NCBI RefSeq assembly: GCF_001274635.1
Contig: NZ_LBGV01000001.1
Coordinates: 3,658,001 to 3,722,000, forward strand
DNA: 64,000 nt
Origin: Persicobacter sp. CCB-QB2
Lineage (GTDB): Bacteria; Bacteroidota; Bacteroidia; Cytophagales; Cyclobacteriaceae
Direction of reading: 5' to 3'
Below are positions 1-9,316 of the stretch, in pieces; position 1 is the first letter of the stretch; every line of letters begins with the position of its first letter. Both the position numbers and the translations under genes were made by a program. The notes under the pieces were generated by a model. That model was not told where the DNA came from. It searched no databases and was given only the letters and a program-made list of their open reading frames with translations.

Positions 1-2
1 AG

Positions 3-329
3 ACCATTGGAGTAGATACGATGATCAACAAGAAGTTGATCGCGGCTAATTTTATCTGTCGTTACCTAAGAAGAGGCAATGTTTTGAGTATTGCCAGTAT
101 TCATGGAGTGGATGCTGAGGTATTGGAATTTGAGGTAGAGGAAAACTCTGCCATCTGTTTCCAGAAGTTAAGAGATTTGGATTTCCCGGAGGGTGCTATC
201 ATCGGTGGGGTAATTCGAAACAACCAGGGGTTTACGACCATGGGTAACTTTGAATTTCACCCGAAAGACCATGTGGTGGTGTTGTGTAAGTCCAATGTTA
301 TTCGTAGTGTAGAGCGATTTTTTAAGTAA
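3..329 (+). CDS. trkA: TrkA, potassium uptake regulatory subunit (C-terminal part, 5' end outside window)
   Basis: The reading frame is open to the left edge, so the ATG at 21 is internal and only the last ~109 residues are present. The visible part begins with the T-I-G-V-D-T motif that links the second nucleotide-binding (RCK_N) domain to what follows, then gives an RCK_C/TrkA_C-type fold (about 85 residues with G-V-D-A-E-V and an acidic linker). TrkA binds NAD(H)/nucleotide on the cytoplasmic side and gates the TrkH channel. The stop codon is 8 bases before the trkH ATG, the usual Bacteroidota trkA-trkH operon order. The call rests on family resemblance plus this neighbour. Confidence 0.9.
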   Translation, partial: TIGVDTMINKKLIAANFICRYLRRGNVLSIASIHGVDAEVLEFEVEENSAICFQKLRDLDFPEGAIIGGVIRNNQGFTTMGNFEFHPKDHVVVLCKSNVIRSVERFFK

Positions 330-337
330 TTGATTTA

Positions 338-1795
338 ATGAAGAGATTTCATTTTAGATCCATCATTCATATTATGGGTTTGCTGTTGGTGATCAACAGT
401 ATCTTTATGCTCACCGCTTTACCCTTCTCCTTCTATTTTGAAGATGATCAGCACTGGGCGATTTTAATGGCGGTATTGATTACGGCTTGTTCCGGGGGAT
501 TAGCTTTCTTTCTCACTTTGGGGAGAGAGCGAATTGTAAAGAAGCGTGACGTCTATATTATTGTGACTTTTGGTTGGGTTTTAATGGCGCTGTCTGCCAC
601 TTTACCTTATTTATTGAGTGGCAGTATTCATTCGCTAACCGACGCTTTTTTTGAATGCGTATCGGGCTATACCACGACCGGAGCGTCCATTTTAAGTGAT
701 ATTGAGGCGGTTCCTCCCTCCATTTTATATTGGCGAAGCCTTACTCAGTGGTTAGGAGGAATGGGGATTATCGTGTTAACAGTGGCCATTTTGCCATTGA
801 TTGGTGTGGGCGGCATGCAGCTTTTTGTAGCCGAGGCACCGGGAATTTCAGCAGATAAATTACGCCCCAGGATTACGGATACAGCTAAACGATTGTGGTT
901 GATTTACATCGGGCTGACCGCGACTGAAATGGTGCTTTTGCGCGTTTTTGGAATGACTTGGTATGACGCGCTGAATCACAGCTTGACCACCATGGCCACA
1001 GGAGGATTTTCCACCAAGAATGCGTCCATAGCGCATTATCCGAGCCCATGGATTCAATATACCATTGTGCTATTTATGTTTTTTGCCGGAACCAATTTCT
1101 CCATGATGTACTTTGGTTTTCAGGGGAAGTTGAAGAAGGTGTGGGCCAATGATGAATTCCGTGCTTATTTTTTAAGTATTGTGATTTTATCTATTATCTC
1201 AGGATTGTATGTGGGCATCAATGTGTATGATGACCTTGAGTTGGGGATGCGGGACGTGACTTTCCAATTGGTTTCTTTGATTACCACCACTGGTTTCGTC
1301 TCTGCAGATTATACCAGCTGGGCACCTTCCCTTACTATTATGTGTTTTATATTACTCTTTGTCGGGGGATCTGCCGGATCCACCGCTGGTGGAATAAAAA
1401 CGGTAAGGCATTTGATTTTGGCGAAAAATGGCTGGTTGGATTTGAAACGACAGTTACACCCGGCGGCCGTTATTCCGGTAAGGTTAAATGGCAAGGCTGT
1501 TTCCGGTGAAATTTCCTATACGGTTCTGGCCTTTGTGATTATTTTCCTATTCATTTTCGTGGTGGGAGCAATGCTTTTAGCCATGACCGGTCTGGATTTA
1601 CTCACCGCCATGGGAGCCAGTGCAACCTCTTTAGGAAATGTAGGCCCAGGAATAGGGAAAGTTGGGCCAGTGGATAATTTTGCCTGGTTGCCTCCTGCAG
1701 CCAAGTGGATATGCAGTGTGTTGATGTTGCTGGGAAGGCTGGAGTTATTTACGGTACTTTTATTATTTACTCCTTTCTTTTGGAGGGGGAATTAA
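338..1795 (+). CDS. trkH: TrkH family potassium uptake protein
   Basis: 485-residue integral membrane protein, normal length for TrkH. It forms the K+-conducting pore in the inner membrane and works with TrkA, encoded directly upstream. Four pore-loop repeats with the expected selectivity-filter glycines are visible in order: S-G-Y-T-T-T-G-A-S, T-M-A-T-G-G-F-S, L-I-T-T-T-G-F-V-S and A-T-S-L-G-N-V-G. They alternate with strongly hydrophobic helices. It begins 8 bases after the trkA stop, so it is probably co-transcribed, and a strong terminator follows the stop codon. No residue I would expect to be essential is missing. Confidence 0.96.
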   Translation: MKRFHFRSIIHIMGLLLVINSIFMLTALPFSFYFEDDQHWAILMAVLITACSGGLAFFLTLGRERIVKKRDVYIIVTFGWVLMALSATLPYLLSGSIHSLTDAFFECVSGYTTTGASILSDIEAVPPSILYWRSLTQWLGGMGIIVLTVAILPLIGVGGMQLFVAEAPGISADKLRPRITDTAKRLWLIYIGLTATEMVLLRVFGMTWYDALNHSLTTMATGGFSTKNASIAHYPSPWIQYTIVLFMFFAGTNFSMMYFGFQGKLKKVWANDEFRAYFLSIVILSIISGLYVGINVYDDLELGMRDVTFQLVSLITTTGFVSADYTSWAPSLTIMCFILLFVGGSAGSTAGGIKTVRHLILAKNGWLDLKRQLHPAAVIPVRLNGKAVSGEISYTVLAFVIIFLFIFVVGAMLLAMTGLDLLTAMGASATSLGNVGPGIGKVGPVDNFAWLPPAAKWICSVLMLLGRLELFTVLLLFTPFFWRGN

Positions 1796-1797
1796 GC

Positions 1798-1833
1798 AAA
1801 AAAAAGCGGTTCAATGACAGAGCCGCTTTTTTT
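1798..1833. terminator. Bidirectional intrinsic terminator
   Basis: A perfect-looking hairpin with an A-tract on the left arm and a T-tract on the right (core GCGGTT/AGCCGC, 9-base loop). It ends the trkAH transcript. Because of the A-tract it can also serve the converging minus-strand methyltransferase gene, whose stop is beyond repeat copy A. Confidence 0.85.
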
Positions 1834-1853
1834 GTCTTCTAGGGATAACCTAT

Positions 1854-2050
1854 CCCGAATTATTCACCGCTATATTTATTAGATGAGCGCAAGTAGTTTA
1901 AATTCAGTTCATTGCAATTTGTTTTCTTTGATTTATAATAACCCAAATTTGGACAGGCTTACTTTCTCCTCCTTCTTGGGAAAAAATCGAAATAGAGAAC
2001 TACTCCCTCATTTTCCTGCTTTGGAAGCTAAACGGGGCTTAAAGCACACG
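1854..2050 (+). repeat. MITE-like 215-bp element, copy A (decayed right end)
   Basis: About 197 bp related along most of its length to the copies at 22614, 35209, 51628 and 58309. The left end reads CCCGAATTATTCACCGC like the other copies. The shared core includes the GCCCAAATTTGGGC-like palindrome and the GGAAAAATTCC-like block. The outer ~13 bases of the right end have been lost, so no matching target duplication remains (CTAT left, TTAA right). It fills the gap between the trkH terminator and the TTA (reverse-strand TAA stop) of the methyltransferase. A 71-codon open frame inside it is not credible as a gene. Confidence 0.8.
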
Positions 2051-3241
2051 TTAAAGTGCCTTTTTGGTGAAAATCAGTACTTTCTTATCGTCTTTTAGCG
2101 TGGTGGCAAAAAGGTAGTTTTCACCGCCCTCCTTAAGCTTCAGCTTTTTTCTGAGGTCTGCAACGGTAGAGGGAAAATTACGAATGGCCAGATTGGCTTT
2201 GCCGTCTTTGCAGTACTTTTTGATGATTTTTTTGTTGACGGCTTCTACTCCTTCGATTAGAAATGATCGTCCGGGAAAGCCGGGAATCAACTTTTCGGAG
2301 GTGTATAGATGAGAATGCGGGTGTAGCTTTTGTAATTGATATTGCTCTGCCACAATTTTAAATCCACCGGCTTTCATGATGGCCACATTGGGTTCGTACA
2401 AATATTGCAAGGGTTCAGAAAGCGGGGCTTCCGCAGCAGTTTCTTCTATTTGGCTGTAAGAAAGGTCCTGACTTTTTCCATTCGGAAGCAGGTTGGTGGT
2501 GAAGAATTGGATGTTCTTCCGGCTTTCCTTATTCATGCGAAATAAGACTTCCTTGCAATCATTCTGCACCGCAATGACATGCACTTCCTGAATTTGAGGG
2601 AGCTGCTGCAAGGCGCCCTTGATGTCCAGCATAGGGGACGCTTTTATCCATACGTCTTTGCCCTTTTCCAGTAATAGAGCTTCCAACTCAATAACATTGG
2701 GCAGGCAGTCGGATAATAAGAAGACTTTATTTTTTTGCTCATCCCGACGGTAAGGATCCAGAAAAATGACATCAAATTCGGCCTGAGTTTTCAGGTAATC
2801 AACGCCATCACCAAAATGACATTGTATATGGTCCGCCCCTAAAGTTTGAAGGTTGTGTTGACTTCTCTGGAAGAGTTCTTCCCAAATTTCGGTGTAGACA
2901 ACGGATTGGAAATTTTGTCCTATATAATAGGTGTCTACCGCAGAGCCCCCGGTGAGGTCCAAAAGTCGGTCTCCTTTGATGACACTTGCTTTGTATCGGG
3001 CCGTTGCTTCAGAGGAACATTGTTCCATGGAAAGCAAGGGCGGGAAAATAATCCCCTCGGTTTGGTACCAGGAAGGGAGCTTGCTTTTCGCTTTTTGGCG
3101 TGCCTGAATTTGCTCAGTAATGAGCCGCATAGGGAAATCAGGAAATTGCTTTGCCTTTAGCCCTAATGAAAAAGGATCATGCTCAGCATGATCCTTTATG
3201 AATTGTTGTATTTTTTTATCCTTGAGAGTTTCCCAATTCAT
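2051..3241 (-). CDS. Class I SAM-dependent methyltransferase with THUMP-like C-terminal domain
   Basis: 396 residues. A helical N-terminal domain (about 1-85) precedes a Rossmann-type methyltransferase core: motif I D-L-T-G-G at 95-99, the acidic turn ending strand 2 at Y-T-E-I-W (116-120) and the catalytic-loop motif L-D-P-Y-R-R at 161-166. The D-P-Y-R form is typical of a Bacteroidota family annotated with a THUMP-like C-terminal domain, and the last ~90 residues fit that. The substrate is unknown; RNA is the reasonable guess from THUMP similarity. It lies 10 bases downstream of asd on the same strand. Its stop codon abuts repeat copy A. Confidence 0.8.
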   Translation of the reverse strand: MNWETLKDKKIQQFIKDHAEHDPFSLGLKAKQFPDFPMRLITEQIQARQKAKSKLPSWYQTEGIIFPPLLSMEQCSSEATARYKASVIKGDRLLDLTGGSAVDTYYIGQNFQSVVYTEIWEELFQRSQHNLQTLGADHIQCHFGDGVDYLKTQAEFDVIFLDPYRRDEQKNKVFLLSDCLPNVIELEALLLEKGKDVWIKASPMLDIKGALQQLPQIQEVHVIAVQNDCKEVLFRMNKESRKNIQFFTTNLLPNGKSQDLSYSQIEETAAEAPLSEPLQYLYEPNVAIMKAGGFKIVAEQYQLQKLHPHSHLYTSEKLIPGFPGRSFLIEGVEAVNKKIIKKYCKDGKANLAIRNFPSTVADLRKKLKLKEGGENYLFATTLKDDKKVLIFTKKAL

Positions 3242-3251
3242 ATTTGGAATC

Positions 3252-4244
3252 TTAGCTAACGATACCGCTGTCTACCAGTTTTTGCGCGATCTGAACGGCA
3301 TTGGTAGCAGCACCTTTGCGCAAGTTATCAGCCACACACCACATATTCAAGGTATTTGGCTGAGATTCATCTCGACGCAGACGTCCAACGAATACTTCAT
3401 TTTTGTTATGCGCATTTAGTGGCATTGGGTAAACGTTGTTCTGTGGGTCGTCCTCTAAAATAACGCCTGCTGTATTAGCGACAATTTCACGAACTTCTTC
3501 CAGAGTAAAGTCTTCGTTGAATTCCACATTGATGGACTCGGAGTGTCCGCCCATGGTCGGAATACGAACAGTAGTAGCAGTTACTGCAATATTTTCATCA
3601 TTGAAGATTTTCTTGGTTTCCAAAATCATCTTCATTTCCTCTTTGGTGTATCCGTTTTCCTGGAATACATCGATATGAGGCAACACGTTCAAATCAATTT
3701 TGTGTGGATAGGCCATATCCGGTGTTTCTCCGGCGCGCTCAGCCATCATCTGATCTACTGCTTTTTTACCTGAACCGGTAACGGACTGGTAAGTAGAAAC
3801 GACGATACGCTTGATACCATAGCGCTTGCGCAAGTCACAAAGTGCCAATACCATTTGGATGGTGGAGCAATTTGGGTTGGCGATGATGTAATCTTCCGCT
3901 GTTAATTCATCTCCGTTGATTTCCGGAACCACCAATTTTTTGCTGGGGTCCATTCTCCATGCCGATGAATTATCCACTACGCGGCAACCGACCGCTGCAA
4001 ATTTTGGTGCCCACTCCAATGAAGTGCTACCTCCTGCCGAGAAAATGGCAATATCAGGACGAGCTTCCACCGCCTGCTCCAGGGTCACGATCGTGTGGCT
4101 CTTGCCCATGAACTCCATCTGTTTACCTGCAGATCTCGCTGAAGCTACCAACAATAATTCGTCGAAGTGAAAGTTTAAATCTTCGACCACTTTCAACATT
4201 TGCCCGCCTACCAAACCGGTGGCGCCAACAATCGCTAATTTCAT
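3252..4244 (-). CDS. asd: Aspartate-semialdehyde dehydrogenase
   Basis: 330 residues, the expected length. It reduces aspartyl-4-phosphate to aspartate semialdehyde with NADPH, the branch point to lysine/diaminopimelate, threonine and methionine. Visible features are the N-terminal dinucleotide-binding loop G-A-T-G-L-V-G (7-13), the catalytic cysteine C126 in N-P-N-C-S-T, the phosphate-binding S-S-A-W-R-M stretch near 93-98, and the active-site R227 and H234 in R-I-P-T-M-G-G-H-S. It is the first gene of a probable two-gene minus-strand unit with the methyltransferase. All key residues are present. Confidence 0.97.
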   Translation of the reverse strand: MKLAIVGATGLVGGQMLKVVEDLNFHFDELLLVASARSAGKQMEFMGKSHTIVTLEQAVEARPDIAIFSAGGSTSLEWAPKFAAVGCRVVDNSSAWRMDPSKKLVVPEINGDELTAEDYIIANPNCSTIQMVLALCDLRKRYGIKRIVVSTYQSVTGSGKKAVDQMMAERAGETPDMAYPHKIDLNVLPHIDVFQENGYTKEEMKMILETKKIFNDENIAVTATTVRIPTMGGHSESINVEFNEDFTLEEVREIVANTAGVILEDDPQNNVYPMPLNAHNKNEVFVGRLRRDESQPNTLNMWCVADNLRKGAATNAVQIAQKLVDSGIVS

Positions 4245-4368
4245 TTCCTGAATAAGGTTTGATTAAAAATTACAGCTTCAAAGGGTGGCCTATTTGGTTT
4301 ACATACAAATACTTGCCGAATCCTTCAATGATTTCGGATACAAAGCTAAAACAAAAATTCAGAGTTCA

Positions 4369-7300
4369 ATGCCCAAATTTTACCTATTTCCAGCCTGTAA
4401 GGCGCCTACAACAATAATAACAACCCTTGTTATATTTTTTATCCCTTTATGGCTTTTTGGGGCACAATTAGAGGTTGAAAGCGGTTTTTATGCCGATGGT
4501 ATAAAAATAGGATTGGCTTTTTCACCTCCGGGTGGCCATTTGGAGAAAACTTGGAAAGCGTGCGCGGAGACGATTAATGGTGGGTGGTCCAATGAAGTAC
4601 TATTTGGTGGAAGAAGTGCTGATTTTGGGGGTAATACTTCAACATTAGGAATAAATATTACTTCGGAGTCCGGGGATATTGATGTGACCAAAGTTTATGT
4701 ATGGAAGGGAAGAAGTTGGGTGATATTTCCCCAGGCGATGATTTTTGAAAATCCTGAAATTTGGTATAAGGGAGAATTGGTCTCTGGCCGGCTCATTAAT
4801 TCAAGACAATTATACTTTGATCTGGAATTGGATACATCCGCAGTAATTGAATGGAGAGGGATTCATGATGCACTTGGAGGGCCGTTTGGGGCGCATCATG
4901 AAATGGAATTTTTGTTCTTAAGGAATCATTATGAAGTATTGGACGGGAATCGGTTTCGGTATTTTTGGCTTCAGGAGTGGGAAAATGTATTTTCTAATGA
5001 TTCAAGACTTATTCTTCAGCATTTTGGAAGGCATACCGATTTCTATTTTCGGGAAGCATTAGCCAAATCGGAAGAAAGGGTGTTTGATTTGGCTTTTGTA
5101 AAACACGGAGATACGCTATCCTTACCAGATTTTTCAATTATTCGGGATGAGAAAAGGCCACTCGTTAGAGAGGTAGTATGTTTGGATGAGCATCTATTGC
5201 TTGTCAAGTTTTCTGAGCCCATACAGTTGCCGGCTCATTTTTCCGCCTTTGCCCTGAAGGAAAATACTGTACTGCATATAGAGAAAGAGCGTAGTGATCA
5301 GCTTCTGGTGAAATTTCAGAATGCTTTCCCCTCGGAAGATCCTCAAGTATTGGAGATCAGAAATATTCGGGATCTGGCGGGTAATACGCTTTATGGAACC
5401 AAGAAAGTGGACTTTGTATTTGATTTTTTGCCGCCCAATTTGATTCAGTTGAATTGGATTCAACAAGATTCTGTCCATTTGGTATTTCATGAGGCCGTTA
5501 CGGAGTTTAAGGTCGAGGGCAAATCTCTGATTTTTCCGGAATACCCTTCTATGGTTGGGATGGAGGTGGGCCCAGATAGCAGGATTAGTTATTTGGCAGT
5601 AGATGGAAAAGGAAACCAAAGGGTTCAGACAATAGATTTGCAACCATCAGTTTACGGGGCTTTTCATTTTCTATCATCCTCTAGGGGGATAGTTCCCATT
5701 TTCGAGGATACTTCTGAGGTAAATATTCAAACCATTCCTCCGTTTCAGTCCATTCGAAAAGATGAAGGTGAGCTTGTTTTGGATTTTAATACACCCTTTA
5801 CTTCCGGTGACTCGATTCATATTTTTTACGGAGCAGATCTTGAATTTGTACATATTTTCGAAGAAGGAGTAAAGGAAGTGGTGCGGAAAGATTTAGGACT
5901 GGTTGAATTAGTGTTTGATAAAGCGGTTCAGGCTAAGGGCGAGTACTATGCCAATGGTATGCTTGTGAAAAAATTGCTATTCAATTTGGAGCAAGATGCT
6001 TTATCTCTTTTGCTGGAGGATGAATTTTGGCTTAAAGATAGCCTTTATTTTAGATTTGAGAATGAAAAAACGGTTTCGGGCTTTCTTCTGCCCAGCTTTG
6101 AAAGGACGCTGTACATGGATCAGACTCCTCCGGAGGTAGACTCCCTATATTGGCAAAACAGCAACTCCTTCACCATTGCTTTTACGGAATCTATTGAAGA
6201 TCCTACAGACTTGATGGAGTCATTTGTGATTGCGGACCAGCCCGCAACTGGTTGGGAATGGCAAGAAAATACCTTGACCATCCATATAAAGGAAGAAGTC
6301 ATTCAGGATTCTTTAACCCTAATCTTACCTCCATTTTCAGATTTGAATGGTAATCTCTTAACGATAGGGGAGATGGTGATTCCCGCTCCGATAAGGATAG
6401 CAAAACATGCCGTACTCATCAATGAAGTGATGGCTGATCCGCTGGATGGGCCGGAGTTTGTTGAATTGTATAATGCCTCAGACCAGGAGGTTCCCTTACA
6501 TTTTATGAGCTTGGAAGATGATCGCGGCCGGATGAACCTTCCCTACGGTTTTTTGGCTCCTCATCATTATTATTTACTGGATGATTTAATGGGAATCAGT
6601 TTAAATAATACGGAGGACCGGTTGAGTTTATCTTCCAACGGTATTGATATCCACAAGATGTGGTATGAGGAGGCGCTGTTTGGCTTGGAAAAAGGCCACT
6701 CTCTGGAATTGGTGGATCAGGATATGGCGTGTAAGGTGGTGGGGAATTGGAAAAATTCCGACGCAGAAGGAGGAAGTCCCGGAGAGGAGAATAGTCAAAA
6801 GGGAAAACTGGTAGAGGGTTCCGTACTGCCGAAAATCGTGAAGATTTGGGCTTGGGAGCGCTTTATTCAGGTGTTTTTTAATCAGGAAATTGATTCAGTA
6901 AGCATTGAATGGCCTAAGAACATGATGCTAGCATCCACCTTTAAAGGACCTCATTTTTGGCGATTTGATTTTGAAGAAGAATTGGCGCCGGGGCAAAAAT
7001 TGCTTTTGATACAACGCTATCTTTCGGCATGTGATTTTGAGGACAGCAATCCTCGGGAGCTTTATGTACAGTTGGCCAAGCCGCCGGAAGCGGGAGATAT
7101 TCAGGTGAATGAAGTGTTATTTGACCCCTATCCAGAGATGGAGGATTTTATCGAGCTGAAAAATTTCCGAAACTGTCCTTTGGTGTTGCATGATTGTTAT
7201 TGGCGAAACGAAAGTTCCGCTCTCCTTTCTGAGGATCCATTGATTTTGGAGGCAGGAGAAGTACTTGCCCTTACGGAGGATAGTTCTGCTTTACATTCGG

Positions 7301-7899
7301 TCTACCCGTCTATGGAAAAGGAGAACGTTTTTGTCGTGAATGCACTTCCTTCTTTGCCCAATGATGGCGCAAGTTTTCGCTTAGAAAATAATGCAGGAGT
7401 GCTACTTGATGAATGTATTATTGATGCGGGTAGTCATCATCCAATTTTAAATGAGGTGGAAGGAGTTTCTTTATTAAGAGTGGGCCGGGATGGATTGAAT
7501 AAAAGCGCTTGGGTTTCCTGTTCTGAGCAAGTTGGATTTGCTTCCCCCGGTTTGGATCATGGTGGCTGGGAAAAAACGGGAACCTCCGTGGAGGTGGAGG
7601 CCGTTCCGGAATTGTTGGAGGTGGGTAGCCAATGGGGGCGGAATGAAATGCGAATTCGACTGAAATCTGCCCAACTGCCTTCCAAAGCAGACATTGCAGT
7701 ATTTGATTTTTATGGCCGTAAGGTGATTGATTTGGCTTCGAACTACGTTTTGGCGCCGGATAATGAGTTTGTTTGGTATGGGCAGCAGGAAAACGGAAAT
7801 TTTTTGCCTGCTGGTCACTATTTAATTTGGGTGGAAGTTACGGCTGCAGAGCAAAAAAGTTCTGTTACCAAATTGACGGTAGCCATTGTATATGAATGA
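4369..7899 (+). CDS. Large secreted lamin-tail-domain protein with Ig-like repeats
   Basis: I chose the ATG at 4369 because it places a signal peptide (K-F-Y-L-F-P then a hydrophobic run ending near F-G-A-Q) at the N-terminus. An upstream in-frame ATG at 4285 would bury it. The mature ~1,140 residues contain several beta-rich segments resembling bacterial Ig-like domains (repeated I-R-D-L-A-G-N / D-L-N-G-N loops) and two lamin-tail domains. These are recognised by I-N-E-V-M-A-D-P-x-G-P-E-F-V-E-L-Y and, later, V-N-E-V-L-F-D-P-Y-x-E-M-E-D-F-I-E-L. The C-terminus (D-F-Y-G-R-K-V ... L-P-A-G-H-Y-L) resembles FlgD-like/T9SS sorting-type domains, so export to the surface is likely. Function unknown. 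It stands alone. Confidence 0.82.
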   Translation: MPKFYLFPACKAPTTIITTLVIFFIPLWLFGAQLEVESGFYADGIKIGLAFSPPGGHLEKTWKACAETINGGWSNEVLFGGRSADFGGNTSTLGINITSESGDIDVTKVYVWKGRSWVIFPQAMIFENPEIWYKGELVSGRLINSRQLYFDLELDTSAVIEWRGIHDALGGPFGAHHEMEFLFLRNHYEVLDGNRFRYFWLQEWENVFSNDSRLILQHFGRHTDFYFREALAKSEERVFDLAFVKHGDTLSLPDFSIIRDEKRPLVREVVCLDEHLLLVKFSEPIQLPAHFSAFALKENTVLHIEKERSDQLLVKFQNAFPSEDPQVLEIRNIRDLAGNTLYGTKKVDFVFDFLPPNLIQLNWIQQDSVHLVFHEAVTEFKVEGKSLIFPEYPSMVGMEVGPDSRISYLAVDGKGNQRVQTIDLQPSVYGAFHFLSSSRGIVPIFEDTSEVNIQTIPPFQSIRKDEGELVLDFNTPFTSGDSIHIFYGADLEFVHIFEEGVKEVVRKDLGLVELVFDKAVQAKGEYYANGMLVKKLLFNLEQDALSLLLEDEFWLKDSLYFRFENEKTVSGFLLPSFERTLYMDQTPPEVDSLYWQNSNSFTIAFTESIEDPTDLMESFVIADQPATGWEWQENTLTIHIKEEVIQDSLTLILPPFSDLNGNLLTIGEMVIPAPIRIAKHAVLINEVMADPLDGPEFVELYNASDQEVPLHFMSLEDDRGRMNLPYGFLAPHHYYLLDDLMGISLNNTEDRLSLSSNGIDIHKMWYEEALFGLEKGHSLELVDQDMACKVVGNWKNSDAEGGSPGEENSQKGKLVEGSVLPKIVKIWAWERFIQVFFNQEIDSVSIEWPKNMMLASTFKGPHFWRFDFEEELAPGQKLLLIQRYLSACDFEDSNPRELYVQLAKPPEAGDIQVNEVLFDPYPEMEDFIELKNFRNCPLVLHDCYWRNESSALLSEDPLILEAGEVLALTEDSSALHSVYPSMEKENVFVVNALPSLPNDGASFRLENNAGVLLDECIIDAGSHHPILNEVEGVSLLRVGRDGLNKSAWVSCSEQVGFASPGLDHGGWEKTGTSVEVEAVPELLEVGSQWGRNEMRIRLKSAQLPSKADIAVFDFYGRKVIDLASNYVLAPDNEFVWYGQQENGNFLPAGHYLIWVEVTAAEQKSSVTKLTVAIVYE

Positions 7900-8296
7900 T
7901 TTAGGGCTGAAATTTACATTATTTTCAAAAAATTAATCGCTACCACCAGTAGTTCTGCTGTAAGGAATTTTACTTCTGATAAATATTTCAAAGCTGGTAT
8001 ATTTTGAAATATTATTTCATTTAATTTTATTTGCCCAAATTTAATTTCAAGATAATGTTGAATTAATGAAGAATGATGAAATTTAAGCACATTTGGGGAT
8101 CAAAAATGAAGAATTTTTCGTCTATAATGGTGCAGACTAAATTTTATGGTGGATGTTAAGCATTCACCTTATTCAATTAATAAAATTAAACTATTAAGTA
8201 AAATTTTATCATTTGTGGACGGAAATGAAGATGTAATTTTTATTTTTGTCTTACTTTTTAAACTCAATGAATATTTCCACAGAATATTTACCCGTT
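7900..8296. other. AT-rich intergenic leader (about 400 bp)
   Basis: Very AT-rich sequence between the lamin-tail gene and the DksA-like gene, with no convincing gene. A 63-codon frame at 8146-8337 overlaps the DksA-like start, has no recognisable protein character and is rejected. A TATTTTTG at 8241-8248 resembles the Bacteroidota -7 box (TAnnTTTG). The nearest TTTG upstream (8212-8215) is 25 bases away, longer than the usual 19-21, so this is only a weak promoter candidate. Confidence 0.4.
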
Positions 8297-8689
8297 ATGG
8301 CAGAACAGCAAAACCAGTCGCAATTAAGGTACTCTAAAGAGGATTTGGCAGAGTTTGAAGCTTTGATCCTGAAAAAGATCGGCCGCGCCACCAACGAGTT
8401 GAATTTTATTAAAGAGACTCTTGGGAAATCAAACCACAGTGGTACCGAAAACTCCATAGGTAATATTAAACCTTTGGAAGATAGTGCGGATGTTCAGGAG
8501 AAAGAAAACCTCCAGGAATTGGCCGTACGTCAACAGAAATTTTTAAATAATCTTCAAAAGGCTTTAATTCGTATCAAAAATGGTACGTACGGGGTATGTG
8601 TAGATACAGGGAAGCTCATCCCAAAAGATCGTCTACGTGCAGTGCCTCATACGACGCAGACCATTGAAGCGAAATTGAAAAGAGCCTAA
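8297..8689 (+). CDS. DksA/TraR-family protein with degenerate zinc finger
   Basis: The start at 8297 (M-A-E-Q-Q-N) is preferred to an in-frame ATG at 8246, whose extra 17 residues look like leader sequence. About 130 residues: a charged coiled-coil-like first two thirds, then the DksA-type end N-G-T-Y-G-V-C-V-D-T-G-K-L-I followed by R-L-R-A-V-P. Only one of the four zinc-ligand cysteines remains. DksA-like proteins bind RNA polymerase through its secondary channel. Whether this short form does so is inference. It ends one base before the scpB start codon, suggesting translational coupling with scpB and probably the pseudouridine synthase. Confidence 0.85.
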   Translation: MAEQQNQSQLRYSKEDLAEFEALILKKIGRATNELNFIKETLGKSNHSGTENSIGNIKPLEDSADVQEKENLQELAVRQQKFLNNLQKALIRIKNGTYGVCVDTGKLIPKDRLRAVPHTTQTIEAKLKRA

Positions 8690-8690
8690 A

Positions 8691-9254
8691 TTGGAATTAT
8701 TAGCAACTTACGTTGAAGCATTAATTTTCTGTGCCGAAGAACCTGTTACCGTCAAAGTATTAGGCAGGTGCCTGTCTGATAAATTTGGTGCAGAAATACC
8801 TGAAGAAGACATTATTAAAGCGATATCCGCCCTTGAAGAAAAATACGACAAGGGGGATTTCGCTTTTTTTATTAATAAATCTTCAGGAGGTTATCAGTTT
8901 TTGACCAAACCAGTTTATCAATCACTGGTTACCCTTTTATTACAACAAAAGGCCAAGAAAAAATTATCTACTTCGGCCATGGAAACCTTATCCATTATTG
9001 CCTATAAGCAGCCCATCACTAAAATGCAAATGGAGCAAATACGTGGAGTGAGCTGCGATTATGCCGTACAGAAATTATTGGAGAAAGGATTGATAGAAAT
9101 AAAAGGAAAATCGGAGAGTTTGGGTCGACCTTTGCTATATGGAACCACCGAGCAGTTTATGGAATATTTCGGGATTAATCACCTGAAGGAACTGCCCACC
9201 CCTACAGACTTCCGAAAGGAGGATAATATCATTGGAGAAATGGGGGAGGATTAG
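8691..9254 (+). CDS. scpB: Segregation and condensation protein ScpB
   Basis: 187 residues, starting at TTG immediately after the preceding stop. ScpB is a tandem winged-helix kleisin-associated subunit of the SMC-ScpAB condensin. Family hallmarks include A-L-I-F-C-A-E-E-P at the N-terminus, S-S-G-G-Y-Q-F-L-T-K, the strongly conserved A-M-E-T-L-S-I-I-A-Y-K-Q-P-I-T, and G-R-P-L-L-Y-G-T-T near the end. Overlap-type spacing with the DksA-like gene explains the non-ATG start. No scpA is present in the window. Confidence 0.94.
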   Translation: MELLATYVEALIFCAEEPVTVKVLGRCLSDKFGAEIPEEDIIKAISALEEKYDKGDFAFFINKSSGGYQFLTKPVYQSLVTLLLQQKAKKKLSTSAMETLSIIAYKQPITKMQMEQIRGVSCDYAVQKLLEKGLIEIKGKSESLGRPLLYGTTEQFMEYFGINHLKELPTPTDFRKEDNIIGEMGED

Positions 9255-9316
9255 GAGAAATTCAGTAAATTCGCGACTTATTTAAAATTTAAGAGCTCTG
9301 ATTAAGGGTAGCTGTT

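Noticed and set aside
1883-2098. 71-codon frame inside repeat copy A
   Set aside because: Most of it is the non-coding repeat, it is not preserved in other copies and it overlaps the methyltransferase end.
4285-4368. N-terminal extension of the lamin-tail protein
   Set aside because: The later ATG at 4369 gives a proper signal peptide.
8146-8337. 63-codon frame upstream of the DksA-like gene
   Set aside because: Overlaps the real start in another frame and has AT-driven composition only.
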